Shown: piece by piece, positions 21,140-31,687 of the stretch
Numbering within the stretch: position 1 is the first letter of the stretch
Layout of the letters: every line of letters begins with the position of its first letter
Assembly (NCBI RefSeq): GCF_016801865.2
Contig: NC_068937.1
Coordinates: 72,609,854-72,673,853, forward strand
Length of the DNA: 64,000 nucleotides
DNA from: Culex pipiens pallens
Taxonomy: Eukaryota; Arthropoda; Insecta; Diptera; Culicidae
Direction: 5' to 3'
Notes under the pieces: model-generated
What the model was told of the DNA's origin: nothing
Seen by the model: only the letters and a program-made list of their open reading frames with translations
Database searches by the model: none
Program-made: the position numbers and the translations under genes

Positions 21140-22000
21140 AAAAACAATTCATTTCAAATAATTTCTTCAATACTTGTGAAGCCAAATTCAAATTTTCGAT
21201 TGAAATGTTTATTAAATTTCAAGGAGATTATTTTTTTTAAGATAGCATAGAAGCCCGTAACAGAAGAAAGTGTTATTATAATTGCTAAAACTATATTAAA
21301 TAATCGATTTACTTAAACTATTTTTCAGGTCAATCCACATTCTACGGGGCTGTAGCTGACCGTCCCATAATACCCTTTGTGTTTAGAATTTCTATACAGC
21401 CGCCATCTTGGTTTAAATAACCCTTGCTGCCCAATTTTTTTAAAATATTTTTATTTTTCTCGTATTCAGGAGGTCATTTTGAGCAACTTTTTTTCTACGA
21501 AAAACTTTACTTCTCTTGTTTTATATTTTCCTTGTTTCGTTTTAAGTATTTTAATTTACATTTATTTTGTTAAGTTTATGTTTGTTTTAGGTAGTATTTC
21601 GCATATTCTACCACCTCCTATCATTACATTTTGCCTATTTATTTTTTTCATGTTTTAACGTAACTTTTTTATTTTTTTTGCATGTTTTTAACATTTTTTG
21701 CTATGTAATGGCACCATAATCATCTAAATTGTAAATAAATGCTTAGAGGCATAGCCTGGGGCACTAGAAAAATTACTGCATACTTCTTTTTACTCAAAGT
21801 CTATGTTAGTCAAAAACACAGCAAAAGCTGACCTCTAAAAAAATACATTTTTAAAAACATTGACGAAGTCACATTAATCAAGTACTTCCAACCCACACAG
21901 TTTTTATAATTTAAGGGTTCTTCTTTCCAATGCTTTTTAAAGATCAAAAATTTGTTGAACAATGGATTTTTGCCGATTTTTTAAATCGAAGCCCGTCTGA
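21140..22000. other. AT-rich unique interior, no gene seen
   Basis: AT-rich sequence with no recognisable protein or RNA. A fragment of the 152-bp repeat (TATACAGCCGCCATCTTGG) appears near 21396-21416. Confidence 0.5.
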
Positions 22001-22029
22001 AGGCGGGGTTGGGTTGTAGAGGGATAATC

Positions 22030-22640
22030 TTGTCTGTTTGGAAGTGTGTAGTGGTCTTAATCGTGTTTAGAGCCCCTAGATTAGTTAAATTTGAGTGGTC
22101 GATTGCAGGTCGCATAATACCCTTTGTGTTTAGGATTTTCTATACAGCCGCCATCTTGGCCGCCATCTTGGTTTGAATAACCTTGTCTGTTTGGAAGTCT
22201 GTAGTGGTCTTAATCGTGTTTAGAGCCCCTAGATTAGTTAAATTTGAGTGGTCGATTGCAGGTCACATAATACCCTTTGTGTTTAGGATTTTCTATACAG
22301 CCGCCATCTTGGCCGCCATCTTGGTTTGAATAACCTTGTCTGTTTGGAAGTCTGTAGTGGTCTTAATAGTAATTAGAGCCCCTAGATTAGTTAAATTTGA
22401 GTGGTCGATTGCAGGTCGCATAATACCGTTTGTGTTTAGGATTTTCTATACAGTCGCCATCTTGGCCGCCATTTTGGTTTGAATAACATTGTCTGTTTGG
22501 AAGTCTGTAGTGGTCTTAATCGTGTTTAGAGCCCCAAGATTAGTTAAATTTGAGTAGTCGTTTGTAGGTCGCATAATACCCTTTGTGTTAAGGGTTTTCT
22601 ATACAGCCGCCATCTTTGCCGCCATCTTGAATGTCTTGCG
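22030..22640. repeat. 152-bp tandem repeat, four copies
   Basis: Units start GTCTGTTTGGAAGT and end with GCCGCCATCTTGG doublets, at a period of about 152 bp. A reverse-complement copy lies in the left arm (19540-19700), so the array probably grew from the right arm. Confidence 0.85.
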
Positions 22641-23157
22641 TCTCTTTGAAAATTTCGTCTATCAACCTTTAAATTCGGATTCAGCTGGATCGATTTAGTC
22701 TAATTCATATTTTGTTGATTTTATTTTCATTGTTTTACAAAAAATATCTCAAAATTACAATTTTATGCTTGCTTTCCTTAGTGGCAATACCGGATTAGGC
22801 CCTTTGGTCATGTCGGTTGGAGACCACTTCACTAAAATGCTAATAACTTTTTGGGGTTAACTCGGATCGTCTTGCACTCTTCTACAAAGTTGTTGGGCAT
22901 TAAATTTCACATTAGAATCTCACGTTTGGCAAACTTTGGATGCTCGCAACGCCACCTACAGGGAGAATTACGAAACTGTGCCGATTCTCCATACATTTTG
23001 ACGATTTTTCCCATACAAACTTCATGCCCGAGTATCAATGGGTTAATGTTGACCGATTTCGCTCAAATTTTGCACAGAGGCTTAGAATACCCTAGGGAAC
23101 AGTTTTCGGCTTGTGGAGCGAGGTTTTGAAACATTTGCCCATATTCTGGGCACCCTA

Positions 23158-24310
23158 GTCCACACCCACGAATCTAGTAGAAGTCGACGGCGGTTATGGA
23201 AAGCATTAATGTAAAAAAATGCGAAACCTCGTCGTGCTTTCACATTTTTTTTCACCGGGGTGGTGGATAGTGTAACCGTTGGTCACAGTTCTTGAACGAA
23301 CCTTCACTTTTTAATTTAATTCCCCAAAACACAACATCACACCCTACATTAGCAGCGAAGGGATTTTCGTACCGCTGCGAACAAGACCGTTCTTGACGGT
23401 GTCGCGTCGAGACGGCACCAATGGGTGGGATGGAAAATGGTGGTTTTCCCTCCAGGGAAAATAGGAGGGAGAAGTCTACCTGGTTCGCCGATCCCGAAGA
23501 TCGGCCTCTTTTAATCTTCAGGCGTCCGTGTGTTCGGTTGAGTGTCCTTGAGTGTCAGTGTCGTCCTGTGCTGCACCCGCTACGCTTTCCTGGAGGAAGT
23601 GCCCGGCGGAAGTCAATCCGTTGGACCTCAACGGCACACGGGATCAGGTCAATCTAGGCTTGTAAGCGCGGCGGTGCCGTTGCCTACATTTAATCGTCAA
23701 AGACCCCTAGACCTCTGGCGCGGAACGCGCCATAAACATCAAGGAGGTTCCCCTCTCGGCGAGCCCAAATCGGTGGACTCCGGGGCTTGCCGATTCGTCA
23801 AAGAGGGAAGACGCCTGCCCGCGCGGAAGTTCAGCAACGCTCGCTCGACATCCAACCGCGGTTCCCAACCCAGCAGCTCAAGCGTTCCGGAAGCAACAAC
23901 AGCCTACAACCGTTACGTGGCTGCAACGACCCCCCCCCCCCTGGGAGTTCCGGCGGCACAGTCGAGTGCGCTCCTGTGACCGGCCATCGTAGAGGTAACG
24001 CCGAAGGCGTTCAGCCCGAGGACCAGCTGCAGCAGTACGGTACGTTGTCCCGGAGTTTGTTTTTACACGCCCACACCCACACACAAATACACGCTTCAAT
24101 AAAAATTACTCGTTTTATGTTGAAAAGTGTGGTTCCGTGATTTTTATTACCCTATCCGTATTTACCTGAATCCGCCTAGTAGTTCGTGCCGACCCTGAGT
24201 GATGAGTAGTCAGTAGCTTAGGTCTACGACTACTTTTGAGTTGATGGTCTTTTGTCCTGGAAAGGACTGAGCTAGCCGTCCTTGATAACTGACCAAAGTC
24301 ATAAGTTTCA
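23158..24310. other. Unassigned GC-richer segment
   Basis: A distinct insert between the long-TIR element and block C. Plus-strand frames stay open for 80-145 codons at 23421-24140 (Ser/Pro/Arg-rich, one polyproline run coded by C11), but I recognise no domain. AATAAA occurs near 24100 after a CA-rich stretch. It could be a retroelement end or captured gene DNA. Confidence 0.3.
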
Positions 24311-24985
24311 TTGTTCCGCTAAGCATCGTTCTCGCATGGTGAGTTTCAATATTCTTTTCAAACTTTTCAAGTTAAATAGGCAATTCTTGTTTCAACTATC
24401 AGTTGTTTAAAAAACGATCATCTTTCGAACCAGTTGTTTTTTCTGTGATTAAAGACATTATTTTGTTCCCCCCCCTCCAGGTTTTAATTGGTTCGTCGCA
24501 CCGCTGCTGGAAGTGTTGCATTCCTCTTGAAGGACTGCTTCCTCCAAACGGGATGTTGTTGCTGTGGGTGCCGCGGCCGTTCAACATGCGTCGGGACAAT
24601 GTCGATGGGTGATCGATGTTCCGCTGGTCAAAGGCTGGTGCTAGGAGTACTGCTCGTCGGGAAATCAGTTGAAATCTTCTTGGTTACGTGCTGAACGCGT
24701 TCAAATACCGCAAGCCGCAGGTGCAGAAGAAGCAGTACCAGTTCCGTTCGCTCAGCGCGACTCAGTTCTTCCAAGCATCGACTCTGCCTGGTATAATTTG
24801 CTTAACCTGAACAGTTTTCATTTGGATCGCGATTTTAATGTAAAACTTATAAAGACGTTTACTAAAAAGGATTGTGAGGTGCGATTCGTAGATGCTTGTG
24901 CCGGGGAATTGTGCTTTTATTCATCATGCGCAAAGTCAAGTTGTGAAATAAAATAAATATAAATAAAAAATCTATTCTAACATGA
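24311..24985 (+). pseudogene. Unidentified intron-bearing gene-like segment (copy C, 5' truncated)
   Basis: The intron at 24339-24480 keeps CATG|GTGAGT and CCCCCCCTCCAG|GTTTTAATTGG. Spliced reading stays open to a stop near 24610. The upstream exon is cut at 24311. Confidence 0.45.
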
Positions 24986-25435
24986 TAGCGAGAACATCAC
25001 TTAAACAATAATTTTGTATATTTATTATTATTTTTTCATTAAGCATATTTTTTAAATAAAGGGCAAGTACTTGTACTTCGACTGACACCATATTAACAAA
25101 TCAAACTTCCGTCCGATACCGAATGTGGGGTGACCTGTTAAGTTTCAGTAGAAGCGGTTTGCTCCTTGCCGAAGCTCAATTCCATAAGCAGCTTCTAGGA
25201 TGATGTCCAAGTTCTTCGACGCAATCGCGAAGAAAAATCAGAGAGAGAACGTTGCCAGCGAGGACGTGCTGAGCACCTGAGCCGGCGCCGGTTCGGTATT
25301 GATGAGATAATTGTTGCTGATTTGTTCGAACATTTGATCAAAAAAGTTTTTTTGCGGCACCTCTTTTTGACGAACATTTCTGTTGCCACCTTTTGGTTCC
25401 TTGGATTAGCCATGGATATTTTCATAGTGTAATAG

Positions 25436-25559
25436 TGAGTTATCTAAGCCCGAGCTCACGCACACTAGCACTCCATTTGTTTTGCTGGCGGGTACAAAAT
25501 TTAACCTCAATGTTTTTCGTGTACGTTCACGCAATACATGCGCACGTAGATAACTCTAT
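25436..25559. mobile_element. 125-bp TAGAGTTATCT MITE, copy 3
   Basis: Inverted counterpart of 15498-15622, part of the palindrome arm. Confidence 0.7.
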
Positions 25560-25598
25560 GAACAGGGCAGCTACCACCACGCAGCGCCACCAGCGTAA

Positions 25599-25775
25599 AG
25601 GCTAGTACGCTGATCGGAAGGAAAGGGGTCAAGAAATGGCTTTACGAACAGCAGAACAAAGGAGAGGGAGCGATTTCTTGGGGCTTTTCTTCACCCTCTC
25701 TGGCTTGCTTTAGCTGCCGCTGCTGCTCATTTGATTTTTTTCTTGACCGGTTCCTTCCGAAGTGCGTATACCGCT
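25599..25775. mobile_element. TAA-flanked MITE (m3bp / Harbinger-like)
   Basis: A 177-bp insertion in the right palindrome arm, missing from the left arm near 15452-15460. TAA is duplicated at 25596-25598 and 25776-25778. Terminal repeats of about 38 bp share TACGC, CGGAAGGAA and GGTCAAGAAA. A 3-bp duplication fits PIF/Harbinger-type MITEs. Confidence 0.75.
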
Positions 25776-26296
25776 TAAAAGAGCATCTTTTATTACGTAA
25801 CGCTGTTGGTGGTGTAGGTTGAGGGGGTGGGAGGTTCGAACGAGTTAAGTATTTTTAAATCCAAATTTTAGCGTTACGTAATAAAAGAAGTGTACCTAAA
25901 TGAGCAGGCATTCGTTGGTTGGTTTCTAGCCGAGTTCTAACACAGTTTCCATTTTCTTATAGATACATAAATGTAGTGACATTCTAGCAGGATTCTTACA
26001 GAACCAGCTCTGCTATAATATTTCGTGCCTGGGCAACGTTATTGCTTCACCGAGTAACAGCATTAAACTTTTTTTAGTTCAACTAAAGTTCAACTTTAGT
26101 TATTTATCAACCCACACCAACAACTGCGTTACGTAATAAAAGAATGCTCTTTTACGCTGCGTCCCAGATACGAGATTTTCTTACAGAATTGGTTCTGTAA
26201 GAATCCTGCTAGAATGATTCTAGCAGCCTTGTCAGAATTCTGTAAGAATTTTGCAAGAATTTTCTAGTAGAAAAATACTGCTCACTGATTGGCTGG

Positions 26297-26543
26297 TGTG
26301 CTTTCGGCTCGAGACGAGAAGCTCCCAGCGCGTGTGCTTACCTCGCGAGCGCCGTCGTACGAAAGAGGCCGATTGCTTGCTCGGCCGACACACGTCGCGG
26401 TTGAGTGAGAGCCACCGTTTGCTGAGAGCCAAAGACTGGCTCTCACGGTGAGTGTCACTCAGTTGTGACATTAGGCAGTAGAGCTCGCTCCTGGCACACG
26501 ACAGTAGAGCCCTCACAGTGATTGCTCAATATTATGCCCCACA
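26297..26543 (-). repeat. 3' LTR
   Basis: 247 bp, bounded by TG and CA. By eye it is identical to 33080-33326. Confidence 0.95.
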
Positions 26544-26552
26544 TCCCCCTTC
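26544..26552 (-). promoter_or_regulatory. Polypurine tract
   Basis: GAAGGGGGA on the minus strand directly abuts the 3' LTR, the expected plus-strand DNA primer. Confidence 0.8.
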
Positions 26553-26729
26553 GTCATTTAAAAATAAACTCACGGCTTGCTATTTATGTATTTATTAAAA
26601 AAAAAAAATGAAGGAATTCTGTCGGTCAACCAGAGACCCTTCGTCATTTAAAAATAAACTCACGGCTTGCTATTTATGTATTTATTAAAAAAAAAAAAAA
26701 ATGAAGGAATTCTGTCGGTCAACCAGAGA
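26548..26729. repeat. Tandem duplication of about 90 bp in the 3' UTR
   Basis: Two copies start CCTTCGTCATTTAAAAATAA and end GTCAACCAGAGA. They differ mainly in the length of a poly-A run. Confidence 0.9.
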
Positions 26730-26794
26730 AATGTAAGAAAAGTTCAATCAAAGTATTATTTAATTCAAAGAGGATAGAAATTGGTGCGAAATAA

Positions 26795-29700
26795 TTACTT
26801 CCCGTATTCCATTTCGATCAGGCGGACGTAATCCTGGAGATACGCTGGAACTTTTGTGGCTCGTTTTGAGCGCGTCTGGACATCCGCCTGTTCTTCTAGC
26901 GTTTCAGAAGGCTGCAACTGTACGGTCGGTTCCTGCGGCATCGGTCCTGGCAACCTAGAACCAGACTTCGGATCCCGCCAGACCTTCACCTTCCGAGTGA
27001 GCGATACATGTCGCTTAAGGAGCTTACCTTTCTCGTCCGACAACACGAGGTTCCCGTTTGACTGCTTGTGGACAGTGTATCTGGTCGGATCGAACCGACT
27101 GTCGCCTTTGGCACGGTTTTGCCTTTCGACGACCACGGTATCACCAGGCATTACGCGGCACTCCCTGGCACCCCTACGGTTGTCCTCACGATGTTTCGCC
27201 ATCTGCTTCGCTCTTTGATCGCGCTCCTCGATGAGCTCATCGTTGCGCGCAACGGTGCTGTCCAGCAATGGTAGTCCCCGGCGTATCTTGCGTCCATTCA
27301 TAACCTCCTCTGGAGGAACCTTTGTCACGGCGTGCTGAGCGGAGTTGTGAGCTTTAATCGCGGCCTGCAGCTCAACCATGTAGTTCGTTTGGTTCGCTAC
27401 AGCGGAGGCCATGGCCTTATTCACGAGTTTCATATAGCATTCCACCATACCATTTTGCTGAGGGAACAGCGGTGTTGAGAAGATGGCATTGATTCCGTGG
27501 TCCGTGCAGTAACGTTTATAATCTTCGCCATTGAAGGGGGGGCCGTTGTCCGATTTGATGTTCTTTGGAAACCCCTCTCTGTCGAAAATCTCGAGGACCT
27601 TTTTGGTGAAGTGGAAGCTGGTCGATTTAACACCTCGAGCGATTAAGTACCGCGATCTGTAATCGACTAGCAGAAGTATGTAGATACCTCCAAATTTCAG
27701 ATACGGTCCATTGAAGTCGAGGGCAACTGTGTCCCACACGGCAGATGGAATAGCGATTCTCTCCATCGATGTAGGTTTTTCTGGTCGTCCGTTGGTCACG
27801 CACGTTGCACATGACTCGGCCCAATCCTCAGCCTCCTTTGCCATCCCTGGCCACCAGACGCGAGCTCGCAAAATGCTTTTCAGCTTTGCTGATGATGGAT
27901 GGCCCTCGTGCGCCACTTCCAGAGTTTGATTCCGCAGTGACTCCGGCATGACGACGCATCCTGTCTTGATTAGCAAACCATTCTTCACGTGAAGGTCATC
28001 ACCGACTGCTTGAAATCTGCGCAACTGTTTAGGCCAATCTCCGGTCTCGAGAGCACGCATCACCTTGGTCAACGTAGGATCCTGTGCGGTTGCGATCTTA
28101 ATCGCATCTTCTGTCAGAAATCCGGCGTTGCTGGATTCGATTGCTGCGATTTCCCAGGGATTGGCGGACTCGTCAAAGGGATCGTCTAGGCCTTCGTATA
28201 ATCGAGATGACGGATCAGCGATGTTAAACTTACCCTCGACGTACTCGACCGTGATTCTGTATGGGCTGAGACGCAACGCCCAGCCGTCCGCACGCGTTAG
28301 TGCTCGCTTCGAGTCTTCCCTTGACCTGTTCAGTATGAAAGCGACACCTTTTGCGTCTGTACGCAAGGTGAAACTTCTTCCCAGCAGATAATACGAGAAG
28401 TATTCAACCGCTCAGACCGCGCCCAATGCTTCTCGTTGATTCTGGGCGTATCGTCTTTCTGCTGGCGTCAACGCTTTCGATGCAAAACTGATGATCCGTG
28501 GGGTTCGTTCCGAATTCTCCTGCACTAAAACCGCCCCAAGCGCTACCGGGGATGCGTCCGTGTAGAGAACGGTTCTGTCCGATTCGCAAAAGTAGCCCAG
28601 CGCTAGCGTACAGTCGGCGATGCGCGATTTCGTTGCCTCAAAAGCCGCAGATTGCTCCGCTTCCCACTTCCAGGTCTTCGTTGTCGCGACCTTCCACAGC
28701 GAGCTTGTCAATTCAGCGAAGTTTTGAATGTAAGGGCTAACAAACGAGGCTAGACCAAGGAAGCTTCGGAGCTCAGATGAGGTTTTTGGCTGACGGAACT
28801 GGTTGATGTGCTTGATCTTGGCCTCATCAATGTGAAAGCCATTTTCGTCCAACTCATGACCCAAGAACTTCACACGCACCTTATCAAATTCGCACTTGGC
28901 CTCGTTGAGAGTCAAGTTGTTCGCCCTTAGCACTCGAAGCACCTCCGAAACCGTCTTGTGAAGCTCCTCCAGACTCTCGCCGTAAATCAAAATATCGTCG
29001 ATATAGATAATTACGTTGCAAATCTCTTTGAAAATCCGCATCATTTCACGCTGGAAAACCTCCGGGGCGCAGTTGACGCCAAACATCAAACGAGTGAATC
29101 TGTACATCCCACATTCCGACAGAAAAGTGGTTAGGTCCCTGGACTCCTTGGCCAACTCGAGATGATAAAAGGCGCTGGTCAGATCAAGCTTCGTGAAGAC
29201 TTTAGCTCCGCTTAGTTTGGACTTCATTTCCTGGATCAGGGGAAGTCGGAAATACTCCCGCTTGATGACCTTATTGGGGCCCTTCATGTTGACCACAAGA
29301 CGGAAGTCATCCTTCCCTTTAAATAAAAGAAAAAAGAAGAAGAACGGTGTTGAAGGACGGGCCGCCCAATCCAAGAACTAGCTGTGTTACCTTTAGCAAC
29401 GGCGGACATGCCGCTTATCCAGTTCGGCGCGGTGGTGACCTTTTCGATGATCCCACGGTTTTCCATCTCCTGCAGCCTTAATCTTGCCGCGTCGCGAAAC
29501 GCTGCCGGAACGTTGTAGTATGCGTTCCTCTCAGGCGGTACCGACTCGTCCAAACTGAATCTGACTTTCACACCTGGCATTTTCGGGAAGATACCTTCCG
29601 AGCAAGCAGATTCACAAGCGTTCACAGTTGGCGCGATTCTTAACAAGGATAGGTCAGCTGCGGTGCTTCGCCCCACGAGCGAACGCTGTCCTCTTGGCAC

Positions 29701-30003
29701 CACGACAAATTCGGCTTCAGCCTGGGTGTTATTATCACGGTCACAGGTAGAAATGGTCGCGCGGAACCGACATTCGACCTTCAGGGGGTTCTCTGCGGCG
29801 TACGCTCGCAAGCTTGTCCAGCCCGTCGTCTTCAACCCGTTGAACACAACCAGTCCCTTTTCCGAATCGCTCTGTAACTCAAGCCAGTCTTTGCCACCGA
29901 TGATGTTTGCGTCGGCTCCCGTGTCTATTAGGAACCGGATTGGTCTGGATGAGCCGATCTGGCAATCAACCAACACATCTTCCATGGTCAGGGTGTTGAC
30001 CAT
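26795..30003 (-). CDS. pol: Pol: protease, reverse transcriptase, RNase H, integrase
   Basis: Removing the intron at 29317-29390 gives 1,044 codons in one frame, broken only by a UGA at 28412-28414. Protease shows FLIDTGADANIIGG. RT shows DLTSAFYHLEL and catalytic YIDDILIYG. RNase H shows VLYTDASPVALGAVL and, beyond the stop, LRTDAKG. Integrase has the His/Cys zinc region (HEGHPSSAKL to CATC) and the D-D-E residues in VALDFNGPY, IKSDNGPPF and QNGMVECYMK. The first ATG (30003) directly follows a 3' splice site that joins it in frame to gag. The UGA replaces a Trp codon in RNase H, so this copy is probably dead or relies on readthrough. Confidence 0.92.
28412..28414 (-). other. In-frame UGA within RNase H
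   Basis: The frame is open on both sides (integrase continues in the same frame). The codon falls in the conserved EALGAV-x-AVEYF stretch where Trp is usual. A single point change or a base-call error would explain it. Confidence 0.9.
29317..29390 (-). other. Predicted 74-nt intron in pol (protease/RT junction)
   Basis: Starts AAAG|GTAACA and ends in a TTCTTCTTCTTTTTT pyrimidine tract with TTTAAAG|GG. Unspliced, the frame runs out within about 35 codons. Spliced (phase 1), it gives A-K-G-K-D-D-F across the junction, the conserved Ty3/gypsy RT start. Length is not a multiple of three. Confidence 0.75.
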
Positions 30004-30149
30004 CTGTCAGAAAGGAAGGAAAACAAAATGCAATTCCAGAGTTCAACAAAACCAAAGGATAACTTTATCCATTTTATTAGAAATTAAGACAAAACAATAG
30101 TATGATAACAGTTCAACCGAATAAGAATGAATATTTTAAGAATTCATAC
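30004..30149 (-). other. Predicted 146-nt intron at the gag-pol junction
   Basis: The donor GAG|GTATGA contains the gag stop codon (TGA at 30144-30146). The acceptor TTTCCTTCCTTTCTGACAG lies immediately before the pol ATG. A CTAAT branch-like motif lies upstream. Splicing joins gag codon 462 to the pol ATG in frame (phase 0), so unspliced RNA would yield Gag and spliced RNA a Gag-Pol fusion. The alternative is internal initiation at the pol ATG. Confidence 0.72.
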
Positions 30150-31535
30150 CTCTTCTTTCTGTTCTTTGTTTGCGTCGACATCGTCATCGACGTTGCTGAT
30201 TTCCTTCTCCCGGCAGACGACTGCGAAGTGATCCGGCTGTCCACATTTGATGCACTTGCGTCCAATTGCCGGGCACCCCAGACCGTTGTGATTACGACGG
30301 CCGCACCGGGAGCACTTCGGAATTGCTTCGAACTTCATGTTGCGATATCGCTTGGCCGGGGGCGGCCGACCTCGATCGTTCCCCCCACCGCGTTCGTACT
30401 TTCCACCACGATCGCCCTTTCCACCTCGATCGCCCTTTCCACTGCTAGATCTGTCCGAGCTTCGGTGTCCTGGACGCTTGCTTCCTTTGACCTCCATAAC
30501 AGCGTTAGATGGCCCAGCCGTCGGCGTGGCTGCGAAGGCTTCGCTCCTGGTAGCCGCTTGCAGTACAAGCTCTGTCGCGTAACCCAGCGTCCTGGCTTGA
30601 CCAGCAAGTTCCTGGTTGGTCATTCCTTTAAGCAGCTGCACTCGAACGTAACGCTTCTCCTCGTCGGCAGAGTGACCACAAAGCCGGGCACGAGCCGTCA
30701 CTCTTGAGAAAAACTGTATTGTAGACTCGCCTGGTCTTTGCTTCAGGGAACTGAATTCCAGCAGTTCAGCGGTAGGGTCAGTCATAGACTTAAAGTAAGC
30801 CTCGATTTCAGCCACGAACGTGTTGTAGCAATTCGGATCATCATAATTACTCGGGCGGAGACCCGCCGCCCTGATCACTTCTTGGGTTTGTGATCCCAAC
30901 GCCAGGTACAGCAGCTCAGTCTTCTTCCTTGGCTCCTCCACATTGTTCAGCGACAGTGCCATGTTGAACTGGTCGAGGTATGTGAAGAGTTCAGCCCACA
31001 TTTTGCTGGCTGGCACGTTGTCCGGAAACTTTGGAATGTGTTCCAGACTGATAGGCGCTCCCTGCGGGGCCCTCGAACGGCCTGCGTCAGCTGGCACGAC
31101 GGGACTTGCCGGCGGTTGCAGTGGTGCGCCTGGGAGGACGCATTGCTCTGTTGGACGAGGGCTGTCTAACGCGGCTGCGATGGTCGCCAGCGTCTTTTCC
31201 ATCTGGGTGATCCTGGACTCCAGGTCCGTTGGTGGATTGCGATGATTGCCTTGGTCATGTTCGGTGTCGCCAACCGCCTTCAAAGTTTCTCCTCCATTAG
31301 CATCAGCGTTGACCCCGGGCGAGTTTTGGTCACTTCCGCTTGCGCTTGCCACTCCTGGCGGCGCAATGATCTCCTCTTCGGCCCCACTTCTGTCACTCTC
31401 GGACGTTTCCTGATAGTCCTCGTCATCATCGAATTGCGAGAAGTAATCGTCAGTATCCGAGTCTGACGACCGGGACGAGACGGAAGCGTCGTCTTCATCG
31501 TCCACGGGGCGGACACGTACGTACCGGCCAGACAT
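30144..31535 (-). CDS. gag: Gag polyprotein with two zinc knuckles
   Basis: 463 residues from the ATG at 31535 (MSGRYV). It assembles the virus-like particle and binds genomic RNA. The N-terminal ~110 residues are Asp/Glu/Ser-rich. A capsid-like helical region follows (about 150-330). A Gly/Lys/Arg-rich stretch with KGDRGGK repeats precedes two CCHC knuckles, CSRCGRRNHNGLGC and CIKCGQPDHFAVVC. An upstream in-frame TTG could extend it by four residues but is an unlikely start. The stop lies inside the predicted intron. Confidence 0.92.
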   Translation of the reverse strand: MSGRYVRVRPVDDEDDASVSSRSSDSDTDDYFSQFDDDEDYQETSESDRSGAEEEIIAPPGVASASGSDQNSPGVNADANGGETLKAVGDTEHDQGNHRNPPTDLESRITQMEKTLATIAAALDSPRPTEQCVLPGAPLQPPASPVVPADAGRSRAPQGAPISLEHIPKFPDNVPASKMWAELFTYLDQFNMALSLNNVEEPRKKTELLYLALGSQTQEVIRAAGLRPSNYDDPNCYNTFVAEIEAYFKSMTDPTAELLEFSSLKQRPGESTIQFFSRVTARARLCGHSADEEKRYVRVQLLKGMTNQELAGQARTLGYATELVLQAATRSEAFAATPTAGPSNAVMEVKGSKRPGHRSSDRSSSGKGDRGGKGDRGGKYERGGGNDRGRPPPAKRYRNMKFEAIPKCSRCGRRNHNGLGCPAIGRKCIKCGQPDHFAVVCREKEISNVDDDVDANKEQKEEV

Positions 31536-31687
31536 TTTCTGTGGCAAAGTAAGAAAGATTTGTTAAGACCCTTGAACAAACTCTTCCGTGGTAGATGTGC
31601 CTGCCCAGAGAATCATTCAAAATCAACGCACTTGTGCTTAAGGACATCCTTTCATATTCGCCTGGAAATTTCAGGATTCCACCAGTT

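Larger units (their letters stand above)
19012..23155. mobile_element. Long-TIR (foldback-like) TA-flanked element
   Basis: Ends are GGGTGCCCAGAAAA and its inverse TTCTGGGCACCC, flanked by TA at 19010-19011 and 23156-23157. The inverted repeats run inward about 650-700 bp (19012-19700 with 22470-23155), with few differences. The interior holds the ACTAAAAT array, a small MITE, AT-rich unique sequence and a 152-bp tandem repeat whose unit also forms part of the left arm. No transposase is encoded. Confidence 0.75.
15042..26161. repeat. 11-kb imperfect palindrome
   Basis: The left arm from 15042 (AGCGTAAAAGAGCATT) pairs with the right arm ending at 26161. Arms match over 15042-15480 with 25590-26161 and over 15490-16730 with 24311-25560. 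The centre is filled by the rest of block B, a long-TIR element (19012-23155) and an unassigned segment (23158-24310). A 177-bp MITE interrupts the right arm only. Confidence 0.75.
24311..26161. repeat. Composite repeat block C (partial inverted copy of A/B)
   Basis: The reverse complement of block B from about 16715 back to 15042. It is truncated at 24311 inside the gene-like segment. It lacks the TTAA MITE, like B, and has a private 23-base insertion near 25130. Confidence 0.8.

Noticed and set aside
23421..24140. A Gag-like retroelement gene
   Set aside because: The frames are Ser/Pro/Arg-rich but lack zinc knuckles, protease or RT motifs, and no LTR pair was found around them.
26795..31535. 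Endogenous retrovirus with envelope
   Set aside because: Only about 250 bases of non-coding, duplicated sequence lie between integrase and the 3' LTR; there is no env frame.
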